In this document: one piece after another, positions 36,904 through 48,334 of the stretch | How positions within the stretch are numbered: position 1 is the stretch's first letter | Layout: each line of letters opens with the position of its first letter | Source of the DNA: Marasmius tenuissimus | Taxonomy: Eukaryota; Basidiomycota; Agaricomycetes; Agaricales; Marasmiaceae | NCBI GenBank assembly: GCA_029532415.1 | Contig: JAQOTA010000068.1 | Span: 651,975-715,974 of the forward strand | Length of the DNA stretch: 64,000 nt | Direction of reading: 5' to 3' | Position numbers and translations under genes: made by a program | Notes under the pieces: model-generated | Database searches by the model: none | Seen by the model: only the letters and a program-made list of their open reading frames with translations | What the model was told of the DNA's origin: nothing

Positions 36904-39082
36904 CTAATAGCGCGAGCCCGTGAGCTGGCCCACATCTCCACCCTGACTACTGACATATTCTATGAGCTTATCGATAAGGGCCTGTTTCTTGGCCACCTCA
37001 GTCTTGGCAGCATCCAGCTCTGCTCGGCATTGGCTGGCTTTGAGATGCACGTCAACAATATTCTCACGACGCACAGCCTTCAGAGCAGAGAACAGACCAC
37101 TGGTGGTGCTGTCAAAACGAGCCTGAGTGTCCGGCGGGAGGTCCTGTCTCATTGAAGGAGACATCCAATGTACATATTCACAATGTACATATTCACCATG
37201 TACGGATGGATGGTTGGCACCAATTTGAAGCCAACAACCGGTTTCATCTGCCAGTCTTTCACACTAACGGAGGACACATCAGCCAGCGAGAAATCGAGAT
37301 TGATCGTAAACTGTGCATACCTTGAGTAGAATACGGTCTAGACCTTGCATGAACCGCCTGTTCATGTCTTTCCTCTCGACACGCCCAATGAGACTTCCGG
37401 TGCAGACGACCTCTGAGAATGTGATATATCAAAACTTCTTCCGGATGACCAGCTCGGAAAATGTACCGTATTTCAATGAACCTTTGTTAGCAGACATCAT
37501 TCCAAAACTCGGATGGGCATGTGTCGGGTGCTCTCGTCGTCCATGCAAATAAGTGCGTGGATACCTTATACGAGAGGACTGAGATGGCGTGGATGGTGGT
37601 GAGCTGGAAGCAACAGAGACCGAGATGGGAGAATATGTGGGATTCGATTCGATAGACGAATTGGTTGTCGGCGATGGTACAGAGTTACCTGCTATTGAAT
37701 CAGTGAGTAGCCATGGATAAGCAAAAAAAAAGAAAAATTGAATACCATAAACATCAGGATGGCTGCTGGCAGAGGGACGGTCGACCTCTTGATGATTGGT
37801 TTGTCCTATGGCATCGACAAGAGGCTCCATGAAGGGCGTCGTTGCAAACCGAAGGCCATAGGGATCATCTTGAGTAAGAATCGCTGCCGCAGAAAAATCT
37901 CCCATGAGAGGTGGAAGCGCTGGAACATTCGAAAGGGGGTTCAGACGGGAAAACTGCTGCACAGAAAAAAACAAACTTACCGGGGGGCGATAAGCGTTCA
38001 GGAAAGGCTGTCATAGCAGAATTGGAAAAAAAGTAGCGTAAGCCTAAATCCCGGCGGCATTATTGTTGAGTTCGGAACGCACCAGACAATGATACCTGGG
38101 CCTGTGGAGGTTCAGTGCCGTGCTGAAATGCCCGGGACTGCTCTGACTGAGCTTGTGTCGGGGTGTTTGCAATATCTAGAGACACGGGAAGCATTGGAAT
38201 ATTCGAAACGGGGTTCAGACGTGAACACTGCAGCACAGAAATAAAATTACCTTACCGGGGGGCGATAAGCGTTCAGGAAAGGCTGTCGCAGCAGAATCGA
38301 AAAAAAGTAGCGTAAGACTAAAGTCCCGGCGGCATCATTGTTGAGTTTGGAACGTACCAGATGACAAAGCCTGGCCCAGTGGAGGGTGAGAGCCCTGCTG
38401 AGATGCCCGAGATTGCTCTGGCTGAGCTTGGGCCAGCGCGTTGGCATTCTCTGGAGAGACCGGCGGAGTGAGAGGTAGCAGAGAGATAGAAGAGTTTGTA
38501 GGAGGCGTGTGTGATCCTTCGGTCTGAGACACAACGGGGGAGAGAGGGTCGCCACTCTAAGAAGAAGTGAGCTCCTCGAGTGATGAAGTTGGAGGTAGTT
38601 GCTTACCTTACCAGCCTTCAGAGCGCGAGTTTGAGCACGCCGCGAGTGTATGGTACACTCTTTCTGCAGTGGGTGGGGTGGTGGACATTTTTTACAATGA
38701 TGAGGGCCAGTTGGTTGTTGACCTGTATCTGCTGCACCTTTTTTACGAGGTGAGCGGCGCGGCTCAGGGGGAGAGGGTACCATGAAATGCATCACACAAT
38801 CATGAGCGCCGTTTTTTAAGAGATTGGCACTGGCAATCGTGATCGAGATAAATGGGGATAATCAGGAATAATCTAGGCAGCAGCGTGATGAAGCATGGTG
38901 CTCTGGGATAACCTGTGATGAGCTGGAGTGGATTGGATCTCAGGACATGACAAATTCAAAATTGAGAGAATAACCTCTTTTCCCAGAAATATTTTTATCA
39001 TTAATTCCAAATATTGTGGCTCAGAACGAAGGGTGGCGGCAAATACGGCTTCCGAACCATCCGGTGGCATTACTGGCTTCAA
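36904..39082 (-). CDS. Multi-exon cargo protein with Cys-rich knuckle, structure partly resolved
   Basis: Exon-like pieces on the minus strand, in order, are 38873-39082 (MKPVMPPDGSEAVFAATLRS), about 38590-38790 (PHHCKKCPPPHPLQKEC, a possible zinc-binding knuckle), about 38370-38540 (Pro/Ser-rich), small repeated exons between 37980 and 38290 (PFLNAYRPP twice), 37740-37950, 37555-37690, about 37320-37440 and a last exon 36904-37164 with a helical end (VHLKASQCRAELDAAKTEVA). A 272-bp tandem duplication (37921-38192 and 38193-38465) has doubled two exons. Junctions at both ends are uncertain. Function unknown. Confidence 0.45.
37921..38465. repeat. 272-bp tandem duplication inside a cargo gene
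   Basis: Two adjacent copies begin GGAACATTCGAAAGGGGGTTC and GGAATATTCGAAACGGGGTTC, and both contain GGGGGGCGATAAGCGTTCAGG. The copies have diverged by about 15 percent by eye. Confidence 0.75.
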
Positions 39083-39134
39083 TTGGTTAGTTCTTGTTAC
39101 AGTATAACTGCGAAACGAACACTGTCGTACCTCA

Positions 39135-42100
39135 ATGACAACCGCCTCACTATTTGACGAAGTCTTCCGACACGAGAGTATTCCGGAGAAGAGAAGAGAC
39201 AGCAGTCTGTGGCATGGTGTGGGTGACCTTCAGAAGCACGGCAAAGATGGGAGGGGCATCGACAATGTGTGGGCAACCTTCAACAGCGGCATGGATCGAG
39301 GGGCCCTGATGCCGCCAACACAGGAGAGTCCCATGAAAAAGAGAAAAACTCGGGCTCCGAATACAGATGGGAGGCGGCGGACTCGCAAGGAGAGAAGGAA
39401 GCGTGTAGAACCTGAGGGTATATCGACAAACAATATGCAATTCGCGCTGACGACCACTACAAGCACATTCGATTTGGGGGAATATGACGACAGCCCATTG
39501 GCGCTGGGTAGTGATCCGTGTAGCGAGGAAGGGAGAGAGGAAGGGAGGATGGCAGAAGATGACAAGCTGGGGGAATACATGGAACTCTTCCAAGCTGGGT
39601 CTGTTGGATTCATCCTTGTTGGCACATATCTATATGTAGTGCAAGGTTGGGACAAACGAAAACGTGAACCTACAGTGAGAATCATGACTACTTTGGAAAA
39701 GATGGAATACTTACAATCTGAACAGGATAAATGGTATCACTTCGAGGCAAAAAGAGTGGGAGATGAAGTTTGAATCGTCTGCCTATGCCCTCAGGCCAAC
39801 AGCGATGAAACTTGTGTCCACAAGGAAACCTATCTGGAGTTCCGAGAGGAAGAGTTTCGTGCGCTAGAGGAAAGGGTTTTCGTCTGTAAGTTCATGATTT
39901 GGATTGTGGTTAGCAAACTCACTGACGCCAAGCGAAGCTGTACGCGTAGTTTGGTTCTGGAGAGTGCTGGAAGTCAATACACCTGACGAAGGGATGCGGT
40001 GGATCAACTGGTTTTCTGTTGGCTTGGGGCAGGAGAGAAATGCCGCTGTGAATACAAGAGTTATTGTGTCGTTCCTTGGCTCCGATTCAGGCTCAGGCGT
40101 TTGGGCATGCTCCGAATGCTCTGGAATGAAGTGTGTGCACAGGTCAGCTGCACGAGGACTTTTTGGCCGGGTGATGGGGATAGAGGATCTTTCGGATAAC
40201 CTCGAAACGTTGACGTTGGACTTGGACAAAGAAGAAAAAGAGGACGACGTAGTGATGTGTGAGTACCCGTCCTATTCGTGGGCATATCAATGATAACAGT
40301 GAACAATTTATATAGTCGCTGATGGGCATGGTGGTCGTCTCGAGGATGTCTCCATCTCCTATCTCCCAATCCGTCCACCTATCTGGGCCGAGCTCCCTGA
40401 TGATCACCCTCACTATCCAAGGCCGTCCTCGCGGGAGGAACATCCGTCACGAACTCCTTTGCTGGCCAAAAATCACAGTCTATGTGGGCGTGAGGAGTGT
40501 ACAATCGCAAGCGACCTGAAACTTGTCAAAAAATGCACCATTTACGACGTCAACAAAGCACATACCGCCGACATCGAGTTATCGCCTTGTAGTCTGTGTC
40601 CTGCCCGCAAGCATTGCTTCATTGGGCCAGAGACACGCGATGCTGGGTTATTCAACTACAACAACAGCGTGCTCTTCACCCATGACCTCCTTGACGAGTA
40701 CACGAGTCAGTTCACAACCAGCGAGACACCATTTGTTGCGTTCGTTGAAACAACAAAGCGGTGGTACGAGAGGAGTGGGTCCAGGTTTGTGAAGGAGGAT
40801 TTATTTCAGTCCACCTGGTTTGCCTATGTCAAGATCCAGGACTTTTCAAACGACATGTTCTGCAAATGGTGTGGCAAAGAGCCCGATTGCCTTATATGGG
40901 ATGGCGTCACTCTCGGGTTCGGAAGGAAACATTTAACAGACTCACTGAGACCTCCAATGTACACTGATGATCGGTCCCCGCAGCGAAGAGGGAAGTATGC
41001 CATCAAGCCACAGCTTCTAGCAGACCAGCAAAAGCTTCGACGCCTCATCAGAGGATGGGTGAAGCGGGGGAACAAAACGAGCGAGAAGTCAACACGTGAA
41101 AGGACAGATGGCGAGAACAGGGAGGCGGATGCATTGGACGTTCTGGGGGAATTCTGGAACATTGTTGGTCAATTGAATGGCTTGTCCTGTGAGCTGGCGC
41201 TGCTCTTCAATAACAACCTGTCCCCGACAACGGTAATCAGCCCAAGGCTAAGACAGGCGTACGTTGTATTCTTCGAACAGGTGAGTATGAATGACAAGTG
41301 TATGGAAGAGGACTGAAATAGAGACGGCGTAGATTGCTGCTGAGGAGTCAGCATTGCAGATGATCAGTGTAAAATCCCTGCCACTGCTCGGGGACTTCGT
41401 ACAGCAGCCGACATGGGAGATGGGATCGAAGCTTGTTGATATTCCGGCACTATACAATGTACTCGAGGTCGAATTCCAGGTGAACGGCAGGTATCCAACG
41501 GAGATGACGAAGGTAGTGCAGTGGTTATGCGAGAGAACGAACGCAGTGTGGATAGATACATGCAGTCGTGATAGTGGGCTGGGGGATGATGAGGTGATGG
41601 ATGATTCATGCGAGTCGAAATCATGGATGCAGGTGAGGTCGGCGATGTTCTCGCAGATAATTGAGCTGACTGTAGTACTTTTCTCCAGACCGGTTGCTGC
41701 TACAGCCTACCCCAGTTGCGTCGAAGGCCGGTATACAAATCATTAAGAAAAGACGGTGGGGTCGACAACGCCCAAGATGGTGAACGTGGAGGAAAGTGTG
41801 CGAAGTATTGCTCGACATACGGCGACAAACGGCTGACTGGGGGTATAATGGCAGTTTGGTGCACCCACAGCATCTGCTATGGGTTCCACTGTATCACCAA
41901 GGGGGAAGGCCGCAACGATGTGTTCTCCGCCATGTATACGCGCTGGAAGAGGGCTCCGAGATGTGTTATCTATGATTTCGCGTGTGCCCTGGGACCGTAC
42001 TGCATGTCAAGAGAACCTCATTTCTTCAAGGATATGCAATTCATGATCGACAAATTCCATGCACCTGGACATTCTAAATGTTCCTCAGCCTGTTTCCTCG

Positions 42101-42276
42101 CCAACTATGTCACAACGGACCCATCCTTAGTTAAGGTCAATAGCAGTGCAGCAGAGTGCGGAAATAGCGGTATAGGGAGAATCAGAAAGAGTGTGAGCTA
42201 TATGAGACAGGACAGGGCGATATTGTATACGAAAGTGTTTCTCTCGGTGTGGAATAGAGGGCAGCTAAGGAAATAG
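39135..42276 (+). pseudogene. KDZ-type transposase with SWIM-like finger and Cys clusters, one TGA stop
   Basis: Five exons join with perfect phase: 39135-39885, 39914-40258, 40316-41280, 41333-41632 and 41689-42276 (983 codons). The N-terminal part is basic (MKKRKTRAPNTDGRRRTRKE). A SWIM-like zinc finger follows (CLCPQANSDETCVHKE), then Cys clusters typical of KDZ-associated proteins (CSLCPARKHCFIGPE, CKWCGKEPDCLIWDGVTLGF). The C-terminal core has GGIMAVWCTHSICYGFHC, the acidic site IYDFACALGPYC, DKFHAPGHSKCSSACFL and SSAAECGNSGIGRIRKS, matching the RNase H-fold catalytic region of this superfamily. The only break is TGA at 39771-39773, just before the SWIM-like finger. The core is otherwise intact. 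Introns before 39700 cannot be excluded. Confidence 0.8.
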
Positions 42277-42539
42277 GGTTACTTAATTTGTTTGTACTCA
42301 GCGCCTACGCTCCCCAGCGCTTACCTAGGGTACTTGGCGCCTACTTAGCCTCCGACCTCATGATCAACGCGTGGTACTAGATATTGGTCAAGCATTGCGG
42401 AATGGTGTTGGGAAAAAAATCAAATAAGATTATTTATATGTTGTACTTCAACATTCACTCCGTATACAGAAGTCCATCGCCGTCTTTATCAGTAAAGAAA
42501 AGAAAGAGATTGCGGACCCAGAGCTCTGTCTCTCCGCCG

Positions 42540-43496
42540 TCATTTCTCTCTCCGATAAACTAGGTCCATGATACAGTCAGCCAGCAGTATGATATCCGAG
42601 GTTCGGCAAAAACATACCAAGGAGCTGTTGAGTGCGACGCGACCAGCCTTCACGTCTAATCTCATCTGCATAAAATTCATCCACAAGTGTCGTAAATTGG
42701 GATATCGTGCGAGGACCAAATCAACACGCTCCTCGGTCATACCCGGAAGGGTGATGAGCATGTTGCGTCTGATCTGACGAAGGAAAGGGGAGGGGCTATG
42801 GGGTTTCAGGATGAGCCGTGGGCCAGAAATCAGAATGAGAGTCACCTGTTATCAATGCCTGTCAAAATGTGTCAGCCTCGAGCGACGCGTACCAAAATCA
42901 AAGCGACCCACCATGAACATAAGAAACATCTGGCTAGCCGCCTCGGTGACACTGTTGGCCGAGCGGCGCATACATGGAAGGACAAGCTCCAATCGACACA
43001 TAGCCTCATCAATCACGTTTCTGGACCCAAGGGAGTTATGGTCATCGCGAATACCATATGTGAGGACGATTGTTCGTTGATGGAGCTTCTTCTGACGGCG
43101 CTCTCGGCGAAAAGCCTCTACAAGGCCCGAGAGGGTATCGAGCGCTACGTGTAGATCGGCATCGCCCTCGTCCAACCAGAGTAGAGTTAGCTGCCGGTTG
43201 GATTGTAGCCCAGGTACATTGAGAAACGAGACAGCGTTGAAGTTGTTATCTCGTCCCACAGTAACCTTGATGTGTGCACTGAGTTGTTGTTCATTGATGA
43301 TGTCTTTCAGTGTAGGTCGGAGAGCTGGATGGCTCGACTCCAGTGCGCGTGAGACTTCGATGGTCGCGGATGAAATGGTTGGGAGAGTGTATAGGGGGGG
43401 ATCGGAATAGATGGAAGAACAGAAAGAGTGAAAAATTGCTCTGGAAAAAGTTACTCCAGACATCACCGGCACCATTGGCACGTGAGTTGAAATCAA
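42540..43496 (-). CDS. Cargo protein, F-box/LRR-like, possibly partial
   Basis: Two frames on the minus strand cover 42852-43496 and 42540-42845. A likely intron with GTGACT and a CGTCAG acceptor separates them near 42780-42850, after which IRRNMLITLPGMTEERVDLV and YPNLRHLWMNF can be read. The pattern resembles the C-terminal leucine-rich part of fungal F-box-like proteins, but no F-box is seen. It lies between the transposase and the right array. Start and joins are uncertain. Confidence 0.4.
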
Positions 43497-43504
43497 ACAT
43501 CGAA

Positions 43505-45010
43505 TAAGGTGAAACCTCCCCTGCTAGGTCAGAGCTTGGTGACGAGTGAAAAGTCCCGCCAAAGATAACAACGCCAACGGGGAATCGTCTCCACTGAGCT
43601 CAATCTGCTGTGAAGAGGGAGCATTCCCCGATTACAACCTGGCTTCGACAGCAGCATGAACATTGCGTGCAAGAGGGAAAATACACTGTAGACTTACCTC
43701 GCAGTGAATCCTCCCCTCTCAGGTCAAACTTGCCGACGAGTGAAAAACTCTTGCCAAAGGTCTAACAACACCGGCGGGGAATTATCCCCACCGAGCCCAA
43801 TATGCTCTGAGGAGGGAATACTCTCCGACTACAAGCTGACTACGAGGGCTGCGTGAGCATTGTTTGCGAGGGAGAAAATATATCGTAGACCTACCTACGG
43901 TGAAACTTCCCCTCACCACTCAAAGCTTTCCAATGGGTGAAAAATCACAATCCATGGTCAAAAAGTTCCAATGGGGAATTGTCCTCGCCCCAACAACATG
44001 TTGTGAGGAGGGAATTCTCCCCACTACAGCCTAGCCATGACTCCAGCACCGTAAATATGGTGAGTGAGGGAGAAATCAATTGTAAAGGTACCTCTTGGTA
44101 AGCTCTCCCCTCGCAGCTCAAAACTTGCCAGCGGGTGAAAAATCCCCGTCGAATATTGAACAAGGTCAATAGGGAATCGTCCCCACCGAGCCTGATCTGC
44201 TGTGAGGAGGGAAGACTCTCCGTCTACAACCTCGCTATGAGAACAGCGTGAAGATGGTGTATGAAGGGAAAATATACCGCAGACCTACCTCGCGGTGAAG
44301 ATTCCCCGCCCAAGATCTAATAACGCCAACGGGGAATCGTCCCCATTGAGCTCGATCTACTGTGAAGAGGGAATATTTCCCGACCAAGAGGAGGCATTAT
44401 GGACGTGCTCCACAGGGAATTCTCCCCTCGCAGCTCAAAGTCTGCCGGTGGGTGAAGATTCCCTGCTCAAGATCTAACAATGCCAACAGGGAATCGTCCC
44501 CACTGAGCTCGATCTGCTGCGAAGAGGGAATATTCCCCGACCAAGAGATGGTATTATGGACGTGCCCCGCAGGGAATTCTCCCCTCCCAGATCAGAACTT
44601 GCTGAAGAGTGAGAAATCCCCGCCCGAGACCTAACAACGTCAACGGGGAATCGTCCCCGCCAAGCTCGATCTGCTGTGGGGAGGGAATACTCCCCGCCCA
44701 CAACCCAGCTACGGGAGCAGCGTGAACATAGTGTAAGAAGGGAGAATCTACTGCAGGCTTACCTCATGGTGAATTTTCCCCTCACAGCTCAAAGTCTGTC
44801 GGTGGGTGAAAAGTCCCCGCCCAAGATCTAACAGCGCCAACGGGGAATCGTCCCCACCGAGCTCAATCTGCTATGGAGAGGGAATACTCCCCGCTCAAGA
44901 GAAGGCATTATAGACGTACTTCGCAGGGAGCCCTCCCCTCCCACGTCAAGGCTTGTTGACGAGTGAGAAATCCCCCTCAAGGTTTGGGTCGTGAACGGGG
45001 TAGCCTCCCC
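43505..45010. repeat. Right subterminal tandem array, 157- and 196-bp units
   Basis: Nine units are marked by GGGGAATCGTCCCC at about 43579, 43776, 43973, 44170, 44330, 44488, 44644, 44839 and 44995. Spacings fall into two classes, about 196 bp and about 157 bp, differing by a ~39-bp block with GTGAACATTGTG. Each unit also carries GAGGGAATACTCCCCG. The motif grammar, read on the other strand, matches the left array, so the two arrays are probably inverted counterparts. Confidence 0.85.
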
Positions 45011-45214
45011 ACTAAACCGATACCTTGCGAGGGAAAACGCATTGCCCACGAGCCTATCTGGGCGCCACTGTGGATGAGAGCCAGAGGGGGAAGTCACCGG
45101 TAGATGTCAAAGGGGAAACCTCCCCATGCACACCTCTACCCAGGCAGGGAGAACTCCCCAAGACGGATGTGAAAAACGTAGCGATAACAGTTGTCAGTTT
45201 GATTACTGTTGGTA

Positions 45215-45328
45215 TGGGCTGTGCGATCATGTGTGACTTAACGGCGGGATGCAATTCAATGAAGGGCGGCATTACTTTGCGTTAACGGCACGGTTCGTTT
45301 GCTCTACTACACACTTGCCGCCTAGGCC
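45215..45328 (-). repeat. Right terminal inverted repeat
   Basis: Read on the minus strand it begins GGCCTAGGCGGCAAGTG and aligns with 24632-24745; shared blocks are AGTAG, CAAAC and TGCCGTTA. The outermost four bases do not match between the ends. Confidence 0.75.
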
Positions 45329-45336
45329 CGGCCAAG
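45329..45336. repeat. Right target-site duplication CGGCCAAG
   Basis: Exact repeat of 24624-24631, followed by TTAGGTATGTG, which continues the host intron as in copy E. Confidence 0.9.
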
Positions 45337-46345
45337 TTAGGTATGTGCTCCCTGAATTTCTGTCTATCTTCCTTTTCCTGATAGACCCGACAGGCCCTAG
45401 TAGCAGCACTCAACTCTAACCCCAGCGGAAGAGGAAAGCCCCGACGGAGAGCAGACGTACGCTTGGTTCAAAGTCGCCCCACGGAGATGACCACAAGCAA
45501 GACCCAAAGTGAGCCTTTTACCTGACTTTCTTCCCCCTTTCCGTTTCTTCTCGGTTCAAGCTCGGTACGACTAGGTCCAGCACTGTACCTGCACCCGACA
45601 CCAAGGATTAACCTAAACCCAAAGCGAAACGGCAGAGGAAACACAAGTCACCTGTTGTTGACGGGGAAATCGTCGAGTACGTTTACCTGTTTGGCCGCTC
45701 TCTGTCCTCTTCCTGAGCTGATAAGTGATTCATATGACTAGTGCGAGACCGATTATAGGAGTGCCTACGCCAATAGCGTCACCCGAACGAGCCCGTTCAT
45801 GGACATAGACATGAACAGAGTGAGCATTCCTTCCTCTTTTAACCTGGCGAGTCAGGCTTGATCACTAACCTCTCGTTTCCCAGTCCAGTCTGACAAGGAC
45901 AACCAGTATTACTCCTTCCGAGTCGAAGCTTAACCTTTTAGGTACCAGTGTCACCACCAACGAAGGTACCCCCACCCCTCCCGTCCAACCAGACCCAGAG
46001 CCAGAACCAAAGATTGAGGTTCACGAAGTGTTGTCTGCCGAGCTACAAGCTGTGAGTAGCCCCGTTCTTTCGTGAATTCGGAGCTCAACATTATACTAGA
46101 AATTCGCGATGATGCATGCACGGGCCAAGTTGGAGGCTGAGAATAGTTGGGTTACGTATGAGTTTGGTGACAGTGCGGGTGCTGCAACCGCTGGCGGTGT
46201 AGGTGCTGGTACGGATACGGGTGGGAGTGCAGCTACGGGTGTACTGGTGCAGGCACGGGTGTACTGGTGCAGGCGCGGGTGTGGGTGCTATGGGTACGCC
46301 CGTGGGTGTAGTAGGTGGTGGGGTTACCGTTACTCGATTGATACG
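45337..46345 (+). pseudogene. Disordered-protein gene F, 3' half
   Basis: Sequence resumes exactly where the 5' half (23798-24623) stopped, beginning with the first intron's pyrimidine-rich end and GACAG acceptor. Recognisable pieces are the AAGCGAAACGGCAGAGGAAA basic segment, an EVHEVLSAELQA-like exon near 46015-46050 and a last exon with MMHARAKLEAENSWVTYEFG from 46109. The glycine-rich end has a repeat-slippage frameshift and then runs directly into 7TM coding sequence at about 46346. Confidence 0.75.
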
Positions 46346-46798
46346 GTCTTATTGATCGTCAATCATTACTTTCAGCACGCCGTGGAGGACATGGAAGCCT
46401 CACATCCTGGAGACGAAAGCCTTTCATGGGACCTCGTGCGTATTGAATACGTACCTATCACGCTTACAGCTCTTTATTCATGTTTTGTATCCATTATGGT
46501 GAGCAAACCATTTACGGTGTGTGCATTAACCTGAGTTGGTCGCTGACAATGCACCTAGGGAATTGCTTCCACCTTGGTCATCGTACGCTCAGTACTGGGA
46601 ATCGCCATCAACGACGAGAAATCTTATAGGGCGACTGTTTTAGGGGAGGGTGATTGGAATGAGGGAGCTCATCGAATGATCGATAGCTATATTGACATTG
46701 GGAGACGCGATGAGGCAGTCGTGGTGACGGGCATTTCGGATGAAGAGAATCTTGCGTGTATGGCGTGCAGAAAGAAGTCAGAAAAATCGACTGACTGA
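46109..46798 (+). CDS. Chimeric frame: disordered-protein C-end joined to 7TM helices 6-7 and tail
   Basis: One open frame runs from 46109 to the donor at 46499 and then joins exon 46559-46798 in phase. The first part is the disordered protein's last exon (MMHARAKLEAENSW). From TVLLIVNHYFQHAVEDM on it is the second half of 7TM exon 9, ending ALYSCFVSIM, followed by the normal last exon (STLVIVRSVLGI, CMACRKKSEKSTD). The true 7TM N-terminus is missing. Expression is unknown because the upstream promoter was cut away by the giant element. Confidence 0.55.
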
Positions 46799-46799
46799 A

Positions 46800-48330
46800 C
46801 AGGTCAATTTGACACTCTGGACACGGCGAAACAACTGGGTTTGACGACTGGTCAATAGCTATTGAACTTTTTTTCTCCCTCGGCTGTTGCTGTTATCAAT
46901 ATTTATTCTACTTTTGTATCACAATCACGAGCTGAGATCGCGAGTCTTAATGCTGATGAGCCAGCATAGTTAAAGTGCACAGTGGGTATAACGAAGTAAA
47001 CCTCACATGGGTAATACACAGAGTGTTCTTGTAGTCTTGAGATGCTTGTGAAGAGGTGATAATCGAGTAGATTGTCCTAAGGCTTAAGGCCTTTTGTCCA
47101 GTCTTTTATACATAAGTTTCTGATACATGTAATGAGTATTACACTAACTGAAACTACTACTAGAAGTAGGTATTCGGCCCTAAAGGCGTAAAAGACATTA
47201 GTACTGTGTAAGTACTTCTACCATGAATGGTAGTATGCTTGGTGAGCATAGTCGTGTTTGCCTCATGTATTGGAGGCTCTACTTATGCTATTGGATAGCG
47301 ACTGTCTATAGTGTCATTTATGATGAAACTACTAGGTACGTAGTGAGATATGTAGACAGAGAGGTAGTACTTGCATGAGGACGCAAGTGTTCTAGAGGCG
47401 TAGCTCTATAAATAGTGTGACGCGTAAACAACACGTCAATAGTGTATCACATGATATTCATCACGTTCAACAAATGCCTCGCAGCCTCAGTACTGTAAAA
47501 GGCCCAGGACAGCCCACTTCCCCTGAAATCCTCCATGCATCATCTCTCATGCGAGAACCGACTCATCCGAGGTACGTCCACTGTTGTGTCGGGCTAGGTT
47601 TATCATGACTCTTATTTGACTAGCATCATGATCAAGTTGGTTGAACGAGGCAATTGTGCGTTGAGGGGTATGAACAGTCGTGGTCCGAGGGGTACAAGGT
47701 CTATGTGGCTTAAACCCGGATTTTTGTGGCTGTTGACGGTTGCAGTCGAGAAACGCGCTGTTTGTGTGGTTCTGAGTAGCGATTGAAGCCGACTGGACCG
47801 TCCCTTAGCTCCCATGTAGCTAAGTCTTCAAGCTATGATTGGCACGGAGTTGGGAAACTTGTCACCCAAAGACGACTATGGAAAGTGGCGCCACCTACAT
47901 AAGGTCTTAGGCCTGACGGTACATTTCCTGCCGCCAGCAAGAAATACCGCTGTGTGAAAGAATGGCCTTGTTCAGCCGAGTTTTCCTTGCTTTACAACGC
48001 CATGCATGTTCTCGTTGTATTGCCCTCTGGCCACCCAGAACCTCTCGAGTTCCTCACTATTAATCTTTAGATCCTGTGATCATTGCTCTCACGCACACGT
48101 GTCTTCCAGCTTGCAAAAACTTCGAAGGACCTGAGGACAAAGGCACCAATACGAGTATTTTAAGGCAGCAATGAGCAACGAGCAACGAGCAGCTAGACAC
48201 CTTCGACTGCTATAGGAGATATAATCGTTCGCTTGACGCGAATCTCTTCTCGGCGTTTACTTCTGGTCATCGTTGCCGTAACTAAAATCGGACACAACAG
48301 CGGAACGGAACCTAAAGACCATGCAAGTTA
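46800..48330 (+). repeat. Flank block R4, second copy
   Basis: Matches 21780-23170 and 53590-54640 in order, most clearly from 47550 on (TTGAACGAGGCAATTGTGCG, the CGAGAAACGCGCTG region, GCATGTTCTCG and the ATGCAAGTTACCTTACAC start at 48320). The stretch 46960-47450 is not shared and shows no gene. Confidence 0.55.
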
Positions 48331-48334
48331 CCTT

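Larger units (their letters stand above)
24632..45328. mobile_element. Giant KDZ-type DNA transposon, 20,697 bp
   Basis: Borders are defined by an 8-bp target-site duplication and by degenerate terminal inverted repeats of about 110 bp. The empty site survives in paralogue E, where the host sequence continues directly from CGGCCAAG to TTAGGT. Inside, from the left, come a ~157-bp repeat array, F-box-like and other cargo genes, the KDZ-type transposase near the right end, and a second array. Zisupton-type members of the KDZ superfamily are known to make 8-bp duplications, which fits. Cargo genes carry single TGA stops, so the copy is probably no longer autonomous. Size and cargo load are unusual for a cut-and-paste element. 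Confidence 0.85.

Noticed and set aside
39150..39685. Minus-strand frames opposite the transposase N-terminus
   Set aside because: They are shadows of the plus-strand coding frame, with no motif or splice support.
1022..42276. Genetic code with TGA read as arginine
   Set aside because: Host 7TM genes end normally at TGA (20394-20396, 53587-53589, 4031-4033), and TGA stops inside mobile elements are better explained by CpG decay.
24632..45328. Starship-type element
   Set aside because: Starships are known from Pezizomycotina and use a tyrosine recombinase; here the enzyme is KDZ-like and the duplication is 8 bp with inverted ends.
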